This document shows positions 1 through 6,657 of a stretch of 18,667 bases of DNA, piece by piece. The notes under the pieces were generated by a model. It was not told the origin of the DNA and made no database searches. It saw only the letters and a program-made list of their open reading frames with translations. Each line of letters opens with the position of its first letter. Position 1 is the first letter of the stretch. The DNA is taken from assembly GCA_023248095.1 (NCBI GenBank), contig JAHFFF010000010.1, positions 1 through 18,667 of the forward strand, in the 5' to 3' direction. The DNA is from Candidatus Omnitrophota bacterium. GTDB lineage: Bacteria > Omnitrophota > Gorgyraeia > 1-14-0-20-64-10. Both the position numbers and the translations under genes were made by a program.

Positions 1-1
1 G

Positions 2-1888
2 CCGAACGCCATCGAGGCGATCGAGTTGCTGAAGAATCCAGCTCGTTTGAAGGCTGCATCGCCCAAGCAATGGCAGGAACTGGCCGAATTTCTCAAGATG
101 GGTCTGCTGAATTATCTGGTGGCGCTGGAGCCCCTCGTGATTTCGGAACGCTGGTTGGCCGAGAGGCCGGAGGAACGATTCGCGCGCGGCAGAGGTTTTC
201 AGTACACCAAAGATTTCAGACAGCTGCCCGAGGTGGTCCGGCTTCGAGAGGCCGTGAAGGGGAACGCCGTGGAAATCTCCAACTGGCTCGGGGAGATGGA
301 AGGAAAAGATCAGGAACTGACCCGGTTTTGGATATTGCTGGCATGGGTACAATATCATGGCTATTACACAACGGGTATGCCTGTTCTGAAAAAGGATGGG
401 GTCTCCATCTCCCTGGAAGAATTGCTGCATCATCTTTACTCGCCTGGCTACCGGGATCTGCTGGATCAATCACCATTCCCCGTCATACTGGATCCGGAGG
501 ATCAAACCTGGCTCTCAATAGCCGGTGATCTGCTGAAGGAATTCGAAGAGGAGCTGCAGGACTACCTTCCTCTGCAGATCGTCGGTACCCCGGCGGGGCT
601 CGAGGAAAATAAAGAAGGGATCCCCGAAGTAGCTAAGCCGCTGGTAGAAACGCTGTTGAAGGATCCCGATGCAAAAAACCGACATCAGGCATTGGAATCT
701 TTAGCCAAAACGATGCGACAGATTACCGCACCCCTGGTCACTGGAGGGGATGAGAGGCTCAAACCTTTCGTCCCGATCTTGCTGGAGGTCATTGGACGTC
801 CGCAGGAGAATTTCGACATCCGGGAGTTGGCCTTGTGGGTTCTTTGGGGTGTTGTCCGCCGCAAGGAGGCGCTCGAGCCGATCGCTGTTTTGCTGGGGGT
901 CCCGGATCCTTCTCACAGGGAGGCCGATCCGCAGATGCGCAAGGCGTTGGCTTACTCCGTGGGGGGATTGGTTGTGGAAGAGACTGGCGAATTGGAAAGG
1001 ATCTTGGACGTCGTGGAGGCGGTCCAAAAGGCGGATCCAGATGAGTCGGTTCGGAAGACAGCAGGGCGGGTCTTCAAAGAGATCGAACCGATCTTTTCGG
1101 AAACGGTATCTCTCTGGAAGCCGGAGATGTTCAAACCGGAAGAACGCCGGAAGGCCTTCTTGAGGTTGAAGGTGTTGCTGGAGAACCCAGGTGGGTTGTC
1201 GGGGGAGAGGAAACCGGTTATTTACGAGTGGATTTTCAGACAGGCGCTGAGAACAGGGGCGGATGTGGATTCGATCATTCGGATCGCCGATACGCTGTCG
1301 AGCTGGTGGGAGAAGGATGAGGCGCGCGCTCCAGAGAGGGTGACCCTGCTGGCACAGTTGAGAGAGATCCAGCAGGGGGGGATCGACAGCGGCCGCCTGC
1401 AAACTCTGCTGCCCCGGATCATGAAGCGATTGGAGCCGTCGGCAGAGGAGATCGTGCAGGGGTTGGCGGTGAAGTGGGGTCTGGTGAAGCCGGATGAGCT
1501 GCACATTGTCGGGGTCAGCTCGCAGGTCTTGTCTGCAAACAGCGGGCTGCAGAAATTGATCGGGCGGGCAGTGCCGATCGGCAATATGGTATTGGTCGGC
1601 GTGCCGGAGCAAGAGCAACGGATGGAGGAGTTGCTGCAGCCTTTCCTGAGCAACCCGGCGGAGATCTCCGTGCAGGCCTACGGAGCGGAAGGGGATGAAA
1701 GCCTGAAGCGGTTTCTTCAGGTAGCCGAGCGGATGCAGCTCAAGTCGGCCGGGTTGGTTGGCCTGGATCAGCCTGAATTCCGCCAGATTCTACGGCAGAT
1801 TATTCTGAACGTTTCCAAGATCCAAGACAGCGAAATCCTCGAAGAAGATCTGAGCGCTCTTGAGCAAGCTCTCGCCGTTCTCGCGTAA
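2..1888 (+). CDS. large alpha-helical (HEAT-like) repeat protein, 5'-truncated by window edge
   Basis: I do not recognise a named family. The reading frame is open to the left edge: the codons before the first possible start (TTG at 26) encode PNAIEAIE, which runs smoothly into the following helix, so the gene almost certainly begins outside the window. At least 628 codons are present. The protein looks soluble, mostly helical and rich in E, L and R, with no signal peptide or membrane segment. Around nt 640-1080 there are several ~35-40 residue helix pairs of HEAT/ARM type, for example KPLVETLLKDPDAKNRHQAL and later segments with the DPDESVRKTAG pattern. The last ~150 residues look more alpha/beta, with hydrophobic strands such as LHIVGVSS and NMVLVGV. 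Such scaffolds usually bind proteins or nucleic acids, but no catalytic motif is visible. The stop lies 18 nt before the next gene, with no terminator between. Confidence 0.7.
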   Translation, partial: PNAIEAIELLKNPARLKAASPKQWQELAEFLKMGLLNYLVALEPLVISERWLAERPEERFARGRGFQYTKDFRQLPEVVRLREAVKGNAVEISNWLGEMEGKDQELTRFWILLAWVQYHGYYTTGMPVLKKDGVSISLEELLHHLYSPGYRDLLDQSPFPVILDPEDQTWLSIAGDLLKEFEEELQDYLPLQIVGTPAGLEENKEGIPEVAKPLVETLLKDPDAKNRHQALESLAKTMRQITAPLVTGGDERLKPFVPILLEVIGRPQENFDIRELALWVLWGVVRRKEALEPIAVLLGVPDPSHREADPQMRKALAYSVGGLVVEETGELERILDVVEAVQKADPDESVRKTAGRVFKEIEPIFSETVSLWKPEMFKPEERRKAFLRLKVLLENPGGLSGERKPVIYEWIFRQALRTGADVDSIIRIADTLSSWWEKDEARAPERVTLLAQLREIQQGGIDSGRLQTLLPRIMKRLEPSAEEIVQGLAVKWGLVKPDELHIVGVSSQVLSANSGLQKLIGRAVPIGNMVLVGVPEQEQRMEELLQPFLSNPAEISVQAYGAEGDESLKRFLQVAERMQLKSAGLVGLDQPEFRQILRQIILNVSKIQDSEILEEDLSALEQALAVLA

Positions 1889-1890
1889 GA

Positions 1891-1899
1891 TGATAGAAT
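1891..1899 (+). promoter_or_regulatory. extended -10 promoter for thrH, predicted leaderless
   Basis: TGA-TAGAAT (hexamer 1894-1899) is a good extended -10 element in the 18-nt gap. Exactly 7 nt separate it from the GTG start at 1907, so transcription would begin at or next to the start codon. No Shine-Dalgarno sequence fits between them. No convincing -35 box is seen, as is common for extended -10 promoters. Confidence 0.5.
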
Positions 1900-1906
1900 A
1901 GCTCTC

Positions 1907-2500
1907 GTGGACGCCTACTGTTTGGACCTCGAGGGGATCCTCCTGCCGGAGATCTGGATCGCGGTTGCGACGCGCTTTAAGGTGAAGGCACTGCGGCTGA
2001 CCACGCGGGATGTGCCGGATTACGACAAGCTGATGCGATACCGCCTGCGGATCCTGAAAGGGGAGGGGATCCGCCTGCGGGATATTCAGCGGGTGATCGG
2101 CGGCCTGCAGCCGCTGCCCGGTGCGAAGCAGTTTCTGGAGAAGTTGCGTCTGGAGGGCCCGGTCATCCTCCTCTCCGATACGTACTACGAGTTCTGGCAG
2201 CCGGTCATGCGTAAGCTGGGTTGCCCGGTCCTCTTCTGCAACCGGCTGGGGACGGATCGGAGCGGTTTCATCTCCAGCTATCATCTGCGTCAGAAGGATG
2301 GGAAGAGGAAGGCGGTTCGTGCCATCCAGCAATGCGGGTTCCATGTCCGGGCGGTGGGGGATTCGTACAACGATTTGGCCATGCTCAAGGAGGCGGACGT
2401 CGGCATCCTGTTCAATCCGCCCGCCTCCATTCGAAAGGATCATCCAAAATTTCCCGTAGCGCGGAATTACCAAGAGCTCCTTCGACTGCTGAAGGGATGA
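1907..2500 (+). CDS. thrH: ThrH-type phosphoserine phosphatase / homoserine phosphotransferase (HAD family)
   Basis: The 197-aa protein matches the ThrH subgroup of HAD phosphatases, which hydrolyses phosphoserine and in Pseudomonas can transfer the phosphate to homoserine. Cytosolic, linked to serine/threonine synthesis. HAD motif I is CLDLEG with nucleophile Asp7; Glu9 stands where most HAD phosphatases have a second Asp, and this DLEG form is characteristic of ThrH. Other landmarks are TTRDVPDYDKLM (32-43), motif II LLSDT (88-92) followed by YYEFWQP, the RQKD segment with conserved lysines (128-135), and motif IV GDSYND (151-156). The length (~200 aa) is normal for the family. Start is GTG at 1907, set by the need to include motif I and by the -10 box 7 nt upstream. 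Its stop overlaps the next start (ATGA), so the exonuclease is translationally coupled. Confidence 0.9.
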   Translation: MDAYCLDLEGILLPEIWIAVATRFKVKALRLTTRDVPDYDKLMRYRLRILKGEGIRLRDIQRVIGGLQPLPGAKQFLEKLRLEGPVILLSDTYYEFWQPVMRKLGCPVLFCNRLGTDRSGFISSYHLRQKDGKRKAVRAIQQCGFHVRAVGDSYNDLAMLKEADVGILFNPPASIRKDHPKFPVARNYQELLRLLKG

Positions 2501-3273
2501 AGATCAGCAGGCCGCTGGTGGTGCTGGATCTGGAGACGACCGGCACCTGGGTGGAGAAGGACCGGATTGTTGAGATCGCGATGGTGAAGCTCCTGCCCGA
2601 CGGGAAGCGCCAGAAGTTTGAGTCACGCGTGAATCCCGGCATGCCGATCCCTCCGCGGGTGAGCGAGATCACCGGCATTCACGACGAGGACGTGAAGGAG
2701 GCTCCCCGCTTCAAAGAGATTGCCGCGAAGGCGCTGGAGTTTTTGGGAGAGGCGGATCTGGCCGGTTTCAACGTGGAGCGGTTTGATCTCGTTATCCTGG
2801 AGCGGGAATTCTTCGCGGCGGGGATCAAGTTCGAGTGGCGCAGCCGGGCCATCTACGATGCGCAGAGGATCTATCACCGCTACGAGAAGCGGGACCTGAA
2901 GGCGGCCTATCAATTCTATTGCTCCAAGGATCTGATCAACGGGCATACCGCGATGGGAGATACGGAGGCCACGCTGGAGATCCTCAAGGCTCAGATGGAG
3001 CAGTACGGGGATCCGAGCCAAGGGATCGAAAGCCTGCGGGACGTGGAGTTTGAGCGGCTGGACGACTACTTCGACCAGGAAAAGAGATTCCGCTGGTGGA
3101 ACGGGGAGCTGTACCCGGTTTTCGGAAAATACGCCCGCAAGCATTCCTTGAAGGAGATCGTTCAGAAGGACACCGCCTACCTGCGGTGGCTGTTGACCAG
3201 TGATTTCAAGGAGGACGTTAAAAGCTTGATTCGCGGCGCCCTCGAAGGTCGCTTTCCAGCATCTCCGCGGTAA
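2497..3273 (+). CDS. DEDDh 3'-5' exonuclease with ExoX-like C-terminal domain
   Basis: The 258-aa protein belongs to the DnaQ/RNase T-like exonuclease superfamily, which removes nucleotides from 3' ends using two metal ions. Exo I is DLETT (Asp11, Glu13), Exo II is GFNVERFDLVIL (Asp97), and Exo III is GHTAMGDTEAT with His150 and Asp155, so all DEDDh catalytic residues are present. The C-terminal ~55 residues (FGKYARKHSLKEI, then DTAYLRWLL) match the small domain found after the nuclease in exodeoxyribonuclease X-like proteins. It is therefore more likely a stand-alone repair or degradation exonuclease than the Pol III epsilon subunit. The start ATG at 2497 overlaps the thrH stop by 4 nt; a longer in-frame extension upstream is only a shadow of thrH. 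The gene converges on the HD-domain gene with a 12-nt gap and no visible terminator. Confidence 0.88.
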   Translation: MKISRPLVVLDLETTGTWVEKDRIVEIAMVKLLPDGKRQKFESRVNPGMPIPPRVSEITGIHDEDVKEAPRFKEIAAKALEFLGEADLAGFNVERFDLVILEREFFAAGIKFEWRSRAIYDAQRIYHRYEKRDLKAAYQFYCSKDLINGHTAMGDTEATLEILKAQMEQYGDPSQGIESLRDVEFERLDDYFDQEKRFRWWNGELYPVFGKYARKHSLKEIVQKDTAYLRWLLTSDFKEDVKSLIRGALEGRFPASPR

Positions 3274-3285
3274 AAGAATTGCCGG

Positions 3286-3882
3286 TTAGCGGGCCAGCGT
3301 CACCAGGTGTTGCCACCAGTCATCGCTCTTCCACTGTTTGAGCGCCTTCGCCAGCCCCTTCGCGCTCTTGGTCCGGAGCAGGTGGACCGGCCGCTTCATC
3401 CATTCGATCGCGCGCGGATGTCCTTGGTCGGCGTACTCCTTCCCCTGGATCATGCATTCCAGCAGGTCCGCGTCGCGGGCGATCACGCCGGCGCGGGTTT
3501 TTTGATCGAACAGATCCTTCATCCAGCGGGTTAACTCCTGGCGAACGGGGGCCGGCAGGCCGGCCAGCTGCTCAGCGGAGGCCTTCTTCTCCGCCGCGGG
3601 GAAATCGATGTACCGATGCCCCACCTTGTGCAGGTCGTTGATGCGTGCCTCGTGCAGATCGTTGAGCAGGCTCATCATCACGACCGGGTAGGGGTCGACC
3701 CCCTCCATCTTGGCCAGCACGTATCCGAGCAGTGCGGCCCGGAAGGAATGTTCCGCAACCGACTCGCCGTTCTTGATGCCGATCATCCACCAACCGCTGC
3801 GCCGCACTGATTTGAGCACACCGGCCTCCCCCATGAGGTTGAGGATAGAATCCAGGGTGTTTCGTCCACCTCGCTTGATCAT
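3286..3882 (-). CDS. HD-domain protein, YfbR/HDDC2-like, with an altered HD motif
   Basis: The 198-aa protein resembles the HD-domain group containing E. coli YfbR and human HDDC2, metal-dependent 5'-deoxynucleotidases. Visible landmarks are SVAEHSF (His45 as first metal ligand), LLNDLHEARINDLHK (72-86) where relatives normally have HDxxEAR, and ARDADLLE (135-142) with the downstream Asp. The HD dyad reads Asn74-Asp75: the minus-strand codon is AAC. This could weaken metal binding or change the substrate; it could also be a subfamily trait. The ATG overlaps the rlmB stop (ATGA), and a GGTGAG-like ribosome site lies inside the end of rlmB, so the two genes are coupled. Function beyond 'HD phosphohydrolase-like' is not claimed. 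Confidence 0.75.
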   Translation of the reverse strand: MIKRGGRNTLDSILNLMGEAGVLKSVRRSGWWMIGIKNGESVAEHSFRAALLGYVLAKMEGVDPYPVVMMSLLNDLHEARINDLHKVGHRYIDFPAAEKKASAEQLAGLPAPVRQELTRWMKDLFDQKTRAGVIARDADLLECMIQGKEYADQGHPRAIEWMKRPVHLLRTKSAKGLAKALKQWKSDDWWQHLVTLAR

Positions 3883-4607
3883 TTTGTCTCACCCCCTAGT
3901 AATCGTCGGCGCGTGATCTCGTAGGCGATCAGTGCCGTGGCCGTGGCCACGTTGAAGGACAGATCTGCGCCCGGCATGGGAAGCGTGAGTTTTAAATCCA
4001 GATGTTTCTCCAGCCCGGGCCGGATGCCGCTTCCCTCGGAGCCCAGGACGACCGCCAGGGGTTCGGGCCAATCGGCCTCGTGCAGGGGCGTCCCGCCCGA
4101 TGAGACCGCGCCGGCGATCCAGTAGCCGGCCTTCTTCGCCAGCTCCGAGGCCTGCGCCAGATTGGTGACGCGGGCGACGGCCACGTAATTTTCGCCGCCG
4201 CAGGCAACGCGCAGGGCCGTTTCATTCACCTCGACCGACTCGTGCCTCGGCAGCACCAGCGCAAAGCCCGCCAGGCAGGCGGTGGTGCGCAGGATCGCCC
4301 CGAGGTTTTGCGGATCGGTCACCCGGTCGAGGAAGAGCAGCGTGGGTCGCGGCTCCGGTTTGCGCACCAAATCCTCCAGGGCCGCGTACTGGAACTCCTC
4401 CACCTCCGCCAACACCCCTTGCGCATGGAGATCCGGCGCCAGCCGGGCAAACTCCGCCTTCGTCTTCGAGATGAAACGATGGCCGGCCGTTTTGGCAGCG
4501 CGGACCACCTCAGGGGCATCCACTCCTTGTTGAATGATGAGGGTACGGATCGTCTTGGGGGCTGCCTGCAACCGTTCAAGCACTGGCCGTTTTCCGTACA
4601 AACGCAT
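3879..4607 (-). CDS. rlmB: TrmH/SpoU-family 23S rRNA (guanosine-2'-O-)-methyltransferase, RlmB-like
   Basis: The 242-aa protein is a SPOUT-class RNA 2'-O-ribose methyltransferase. The N-terminus MRLYGKRPVLERL is the typical RlmB/TrmH substrate-binding domain start. The catalytic domain follows, with motif 1 DRVTDPQNLGAILRT (Asn and Arg of the active site), motif 2 VVLGSEGSGIR, and motif 3 LPMPGADLSFNVATATA forming the trefoil-knot SAM pocket. The length is normal for RlmB. RlmB methylates G2251 of 23S rRNA; the exact target here is inferred from family only. The ATG at 4607 was chosen over an upstream in-frame extension because homologues begin at MRLYG and a -10 box ends 7 nt before it. First gene of a two-gene minus-strand operon with the HD protein, divergent from the PagL-like gene. 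Confidence 0.87.
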   Translation of the reverse strand: MRLYGKRPVLERLQAAPKTIRTLIIQQGVDAPEVVRAAKTAGHRFISKTKAEFARLAPDLHAQGVLAEVEEFQYAALEDLVRKPEPRPTLLFLDRVTDPQNLGAILRTTACLAGFALVLPRHESVEVNETALRVACGGENYVAVARVTNLAQASELAKKAGYWIAGAVSSGGTPLHEADWPEPLAVVLGSEGSGIRPGLEKHLDLKLTLPMPGADLSFNVATATALIAYEITRRRLLGGETK

Positions 4608-4614
4608 GTGATCT

Positions 4615-4623
4615 ATTCTAGCA
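4615..4623 (-). promoter_or_regulatory. extended -10 promoter for rlmB, predicted leaderless
   Basis: On the minus strand the sequence reads TGC-TAGAAT, then 7 nt, then the ATG of rlmB at 4607. There is no Shine-Dalgarno in the 7 nt. It lies back to back with the promoter of the divergent gene: the two -10 hexamers are 8 bp apart, so two polymerases could not occupy the site together. Confidence 0.5.
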
Positions 4624-4628
4624 TGAGG

Positions 4629-4634
4629 TACAAT
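4629..4634 (+). promoter_or_regulatory. -10 box for the PagL-like gene, predicted leaderless
   Basis: TACAAT ends 7 nt before the ATG at 4642. The -35 region would fall inside the rlmB start codon area and shows no good match. The short AAGGGCC between box and ATG could act as a weak ribosome site only if transcription began earlier. Confidence 0.42.
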
Positions 4635-4641
4635 AAGGGCC

Positions 4642-5223
4642 ATGAAAAGGCTGCTGCTGATTGGGACGATGTTCACAATCTTATTTTCCTCGGATTGGCG
4701 TTTGGTTGCGTGGGCGAAAGAGTGGAGGGTGGATTGCTGGGAACTGCGGACGGGATACGCCTACCAGTACACGAACACTGCCCGCCCGAACAATTTCCAG
4801 TTGATTCCGGTGTTGCCTTCGGCGGTCATTCCCCTGACGGAGTCGGTTGGGGCAGGGTGGCTCCGGGGCAGATGGGAGTGGAACCCGGAGCTGTTCCTTG
4901 CGTTTTTCACCCATCCGTATGTTCGCCCTCTAGTCGGGGTGACCCCTTTGCAGTTCCGTTACGCGCTGGGGCCGTGGGGGAGGTGGAGCCCTTACGGATT
5001 CCTCGGCGTCGGGATCCTGCACGCGAACATCAACCGCAGAGAGACCACTTCGGACCTCAACTTCAACCTCCAAGGCGGGCTGGGGGTTTCGTGCGCAGTC
5101 AACGATGCCCTCTCGCTCCTCCTGGAATACAGGCACATCCACATCTCCAATGCCGGTATGGATGAAGACAACGCGGGGATGAATACGAACACCTTTTTGG
5201 CGGGGATCTCCCTCAAGAGATAA
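4642..5223 (+). CDS. outer-membrane beta-barrel, PagL-like (acyloxyacyl hydrolase family)
   Basis: The 193-aa protein has a Sec signal peptide: MKRLLL, a hydrophobic core, and a likely cut near VAWA/KEW (residue 25). Alternating hydrophobic strands rich in Tyr and Trp follow, as expected for an eight-stranded barrel. Near the C-terminus EYRHIHISNAG (162-172) carries the H-x-S-N signature of PagL and related lipid A 3-O-deacylases (His167, Ser169). In Pseudomonas PagL the third catalytic residue is a Glu 12 residues after the Ser; here that position is Asn181. So lipid A deacylation is possible, but the protein may instead be a non-catalytic relative. Likely outer membrane. The stop is 3 nt before the Dus gene, suggesting one transcript. 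Confidence 0.72.
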   Translation: MKRLLLIGTMFTILFSSDWRLVAWAKEWRVDCWELRTGYAYQYTNTARPNNFQLIPVLPSAVIPLTESVGAGWLRGRWEWNPELFLAFFTHPYVRPLVGVTPLQFRYALGPWGRWSPYGFLGVGILHANINRRETTSDLNFNLQGGLGVSCAVNDALSLLLEYRHIHISNAGMDEDNAGMNTNTFLAGISLKR

Positions 5224-5226
5224 GGG

Positions 5227-6183
5227 ATGATCCGGTTGAAGGGGTTGGAGCTTCCGGAGGCGGTGCAGTCGCCGATGGCCAACTGCACCGACCTGCCGTT
5301 TCGATTGATCGCGCGCCGGCATGGGATGTCCTTTGCGTTTCTGGAGATGATCTCGGCGGAGACGCTGGTGCGGAACAATCCGGCGACGACCGAACGGATG
5401 CGGACGGACCCGGAGGATTGGCCGGTCGGTGTGCAATTGGTCGGCTGCGATCCGGCGGTGATGGGGGCGGCGGCGGCCAAGGTCGAGGGGATGGGCTTCC
5501 CTGTGGTGGACTTGAACCTAGGTTGCCCGGTCCCCAAGGTGGTTTGCAAGGGCGGGGGGTCGCAGCTCTTGCGCGAGCCGGAGATGGCGGGGCAGATCTT
5601 CAAGCGGGTGGTCCGATCGGTCAAGCGAATCCCCGTGACGGTCAAGATGCGGTTGGGCTACAGCGATCCGACCGGAACGGAGGCGGTTCGGATTGCGCGC
5701 ATTGCCGAGGATTGCGGAGTGGACGCCATCGCCGTGCACGGCCGCACGCGGGAGCAAGGCTACTCCGGGATGGTCAACGGCGAGGCGATCCGGCGCGTGA
5801 AGGAAGCGGTTTCCATTCCGGTGATCGGCAACGGAGATGTTGTGGATGGGCCGAGCGCGATCCGCCTGAAACAGCTCTCCGGCTGTGACGGAATCTTATT
5901 GGGCCGCGGGGCGCTGGGCAATCCTTGGATCTATGGGCAGGTGGAGGCGGCTTTGAAAGGGCAGGCCCTTCCTCCTCCGCCGGATTTAGCGGAACAGAAG
6001 AGGGTGCTTCTTGAGCACATCGAGCTGCAGTGCCGATATGAAGAAAGGCCGCTGGGCCCTTTGCGCCGAATCATCTGCTGGTATTTTAAGGACCGACCCG
6101 GCGCGCCGGGATTTCGTGACTCCATCCACCGAGCGGAGAGCATCGATCAAATGAAGCTCCTCATCCACACCACGTTTTCCTAG
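5227..6183 (+). CDS. dusB: tRNA-dihydrouridine synthase, DusB-like
   Basis: The 318-aa protein is an FMN-dependent TIM-barrel enzyme that reduces uridines in tRNA to dihydrouridine using NADPH. Motifs in order: SPMANCTDLPFR (15-26, FMN-binding loop), LNLGCPVPKVVCKGGGS (96-112) with catalytic Cys100, VKMRLGY (139-145) with Lys140, VHGRTREQGYSG (170-181), GNGDV (201-205), and LLGRGALGNPW (224-234). The length is standard. The subfamily (DusB rather than DusA or DusC) is judged from motif spelling and is provisional. Start ATG at 5227 follows the barrel gene stop by 3 nt. A pairing with a tRNA modification role for the adjacent minus-strand rRNA methyltransferase is only positional. Confidence 0.92.
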   Translation: MIRLKGLELPEAVQSPMANCTDLPFRLIARRHGMSFAFLEMISAETLVRNNPATTERMRTDPEDWPVGVQLVGCDPAVMGAAAAKVEGMGFPVVDLNLGCPVPKVVCKGGGSQLLREPEMAGQIFKRVVRSVKRIPVTVKMRLGYSDPTGTEAVRIARIAEDCGVDAIAVHGRTREQGYSGMVNGEAIRRVKEAVSIPVIGNGDVVDGPSAIRLKQLSGCDGILLGRGALGNPWIYGQVEAALKGQALPPPPDLAEQKRVLLEHIELQCRYEERPLGPLRRIICWYFKDRPGAPGFRDSIHRAESIDQMKLLIHTTFS

Positions 6184-6200
6184 AGGCATGTTCAAGCGGG

Positions 6201-6464
6201 ATGCGTATGCCGAGCTTCATTGAAAAGCTGGGCTGGATCTCGGCGGTGGTCTTGCCGTTCTGGAACATCCCTCTGATTATCCGGATCGAGCGCAGAAAAT
6301 CGTCGAAGGACATGAGCCTGGCATGGGCGCTCGGGGTGTTTGCCTGCTTGATCGGGATGCTGCCCTCCGGCCTGCAGTCGACCGACCCGGTGTTCAAGGC
6401 CTTCACCGTCGCGAACCTCGCCATCTTCAGCGGGGTGGTTGTCCAGGTGCTCCGCTACCGATGA
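6201..6464 (+). CDS. small three-helix membrane protein, PQ-loop/SemiSWEET-like
   Basis: The 87-aa protein has three predicted membrane helices, at about residues 8-26, 42-57 and 65-83. The segment IPLIIRIERRKSSKDMSLAWALG after helix 1 resembles the loop of SemiSWEET proteins (a proline in helix 1, then a basic stretch, then S-[KT]-D-[MI]-S-L). SemiSWEETs are ~90-aa dimeric sugar transporters, so the size agrees, but the PQ signature itself is not intact (Pro without Gln). Function is therefore open. Two starts are possible, ATG at 6201 or at 6207; neither has a strong ribosome site. It lies 17 nt after the Dus gene and probably shares its transcript. Confidence 0.68.
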   Translation: MRMPSFIEKLGWISAVVLPFWNIPLIIRIERRKSSKDMSLAWALGVFACLIGMLPSGLQSTDPVFKAFTVANLAIFSGVVVQVLRYR

Positions 6465-6474
6465 AAATTTTTGC

Positions 6475-6502
6475 TTGCGTTGAGGCTCCGATCTTGTATA
6501 CT
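6475..6502 (+). promoter_or_regulatory. sigma-70-type promoter of the cold-shock gene
   Basis: TTGCGT (6475-6480), 16-bp spacer, TATACT (6497-6502). Transcription would start near 6509, leaving a leader of about 150 nt before the cold-shock ATG, much longer than any other leader in this window. Confidence 0.62.
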
Positions 6503-6504
6503 TG

Positions 6505-6657
6505 TTACTGTAGTGAGTAAGTTTGAGACGGCTCGACGGAGAACTTGTAGACAAGCAAGTAAAGCGACTGCGGCTTTTACTCAGGCTGCCGTCGCTCTTT
6601 TGTTTATAGGGTCTCCCAAGCAGATACGTTGAAGAAAGGAAGGTTAATCAGTTCAAC
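6505..6657 (+). ncRNA. structured cold-shock leader / possible small RNA with attenuator
   Basis: About 150 nt of untranslated leader. In order: TTACT...AGTAA hairpin (6505-6520); tandem GACGGC and CGACGG boxes (6527-6532, 6534-6539); a CTTG-TAGA-CAAG hairpin (6544-6555); an intrinsic terminator (6563-6601); then ~50 nt to the ATG including a purine-rich AAGGAAGG ribosome site (6636-6643, unusually far from the ATG). Either box can pair with the 3' arm of the terminator (GCCGTC 6588-6593, CCGTCG 6589-6594), and the terminator loop TTACTC (6577-6582) is complementary to GAGTAA (6515-6520). Termination would release a ~95-nt RNA. No known RNA family was recognised. Confidence 0.5.
6563..6601 (+). 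terminator. intrinsic terminator inside the cold-shock leader
   Basis: AGCGAC pairs with GTCGCT, then a single T/C mismatch, then GCGGC pairs with GCTGC (one G-U), closing a 10-nt loop. The hairpin is followed by CTTTTGTTTA. It lies downstream of the gene's own promoter and upstream of its ATG, so it would act as an attenuator rather than ending an upstream operon. Confidence 0.65.

Noticed and set aside
701..1618. Long minus-strand open frame (305 codons)
   Set aside because: Antisense shadow of the helical-repeat gene: composition is rich in Arg, Pro, Leu and Gln with no domain, and the plus-strand protein is clearly the coding one.
2121..2459. Arg/Ser-rich 112-codon frame inside thrH
   Set aside because: Out-of-frame shadow of a well-recognised gene.
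3274..3285. Bidirectional terminator between convergent genes
   Set aside because: The 12-bp gap has no hairpin with a T-run on either strand.
4242..5165. Plus-strand 307-codon frame across the divergent promoters
   Set aside because: It runs antisense through rlmB and out of frame through the PagL-like gene; both real proteins have recognisable motifs and this one has none.
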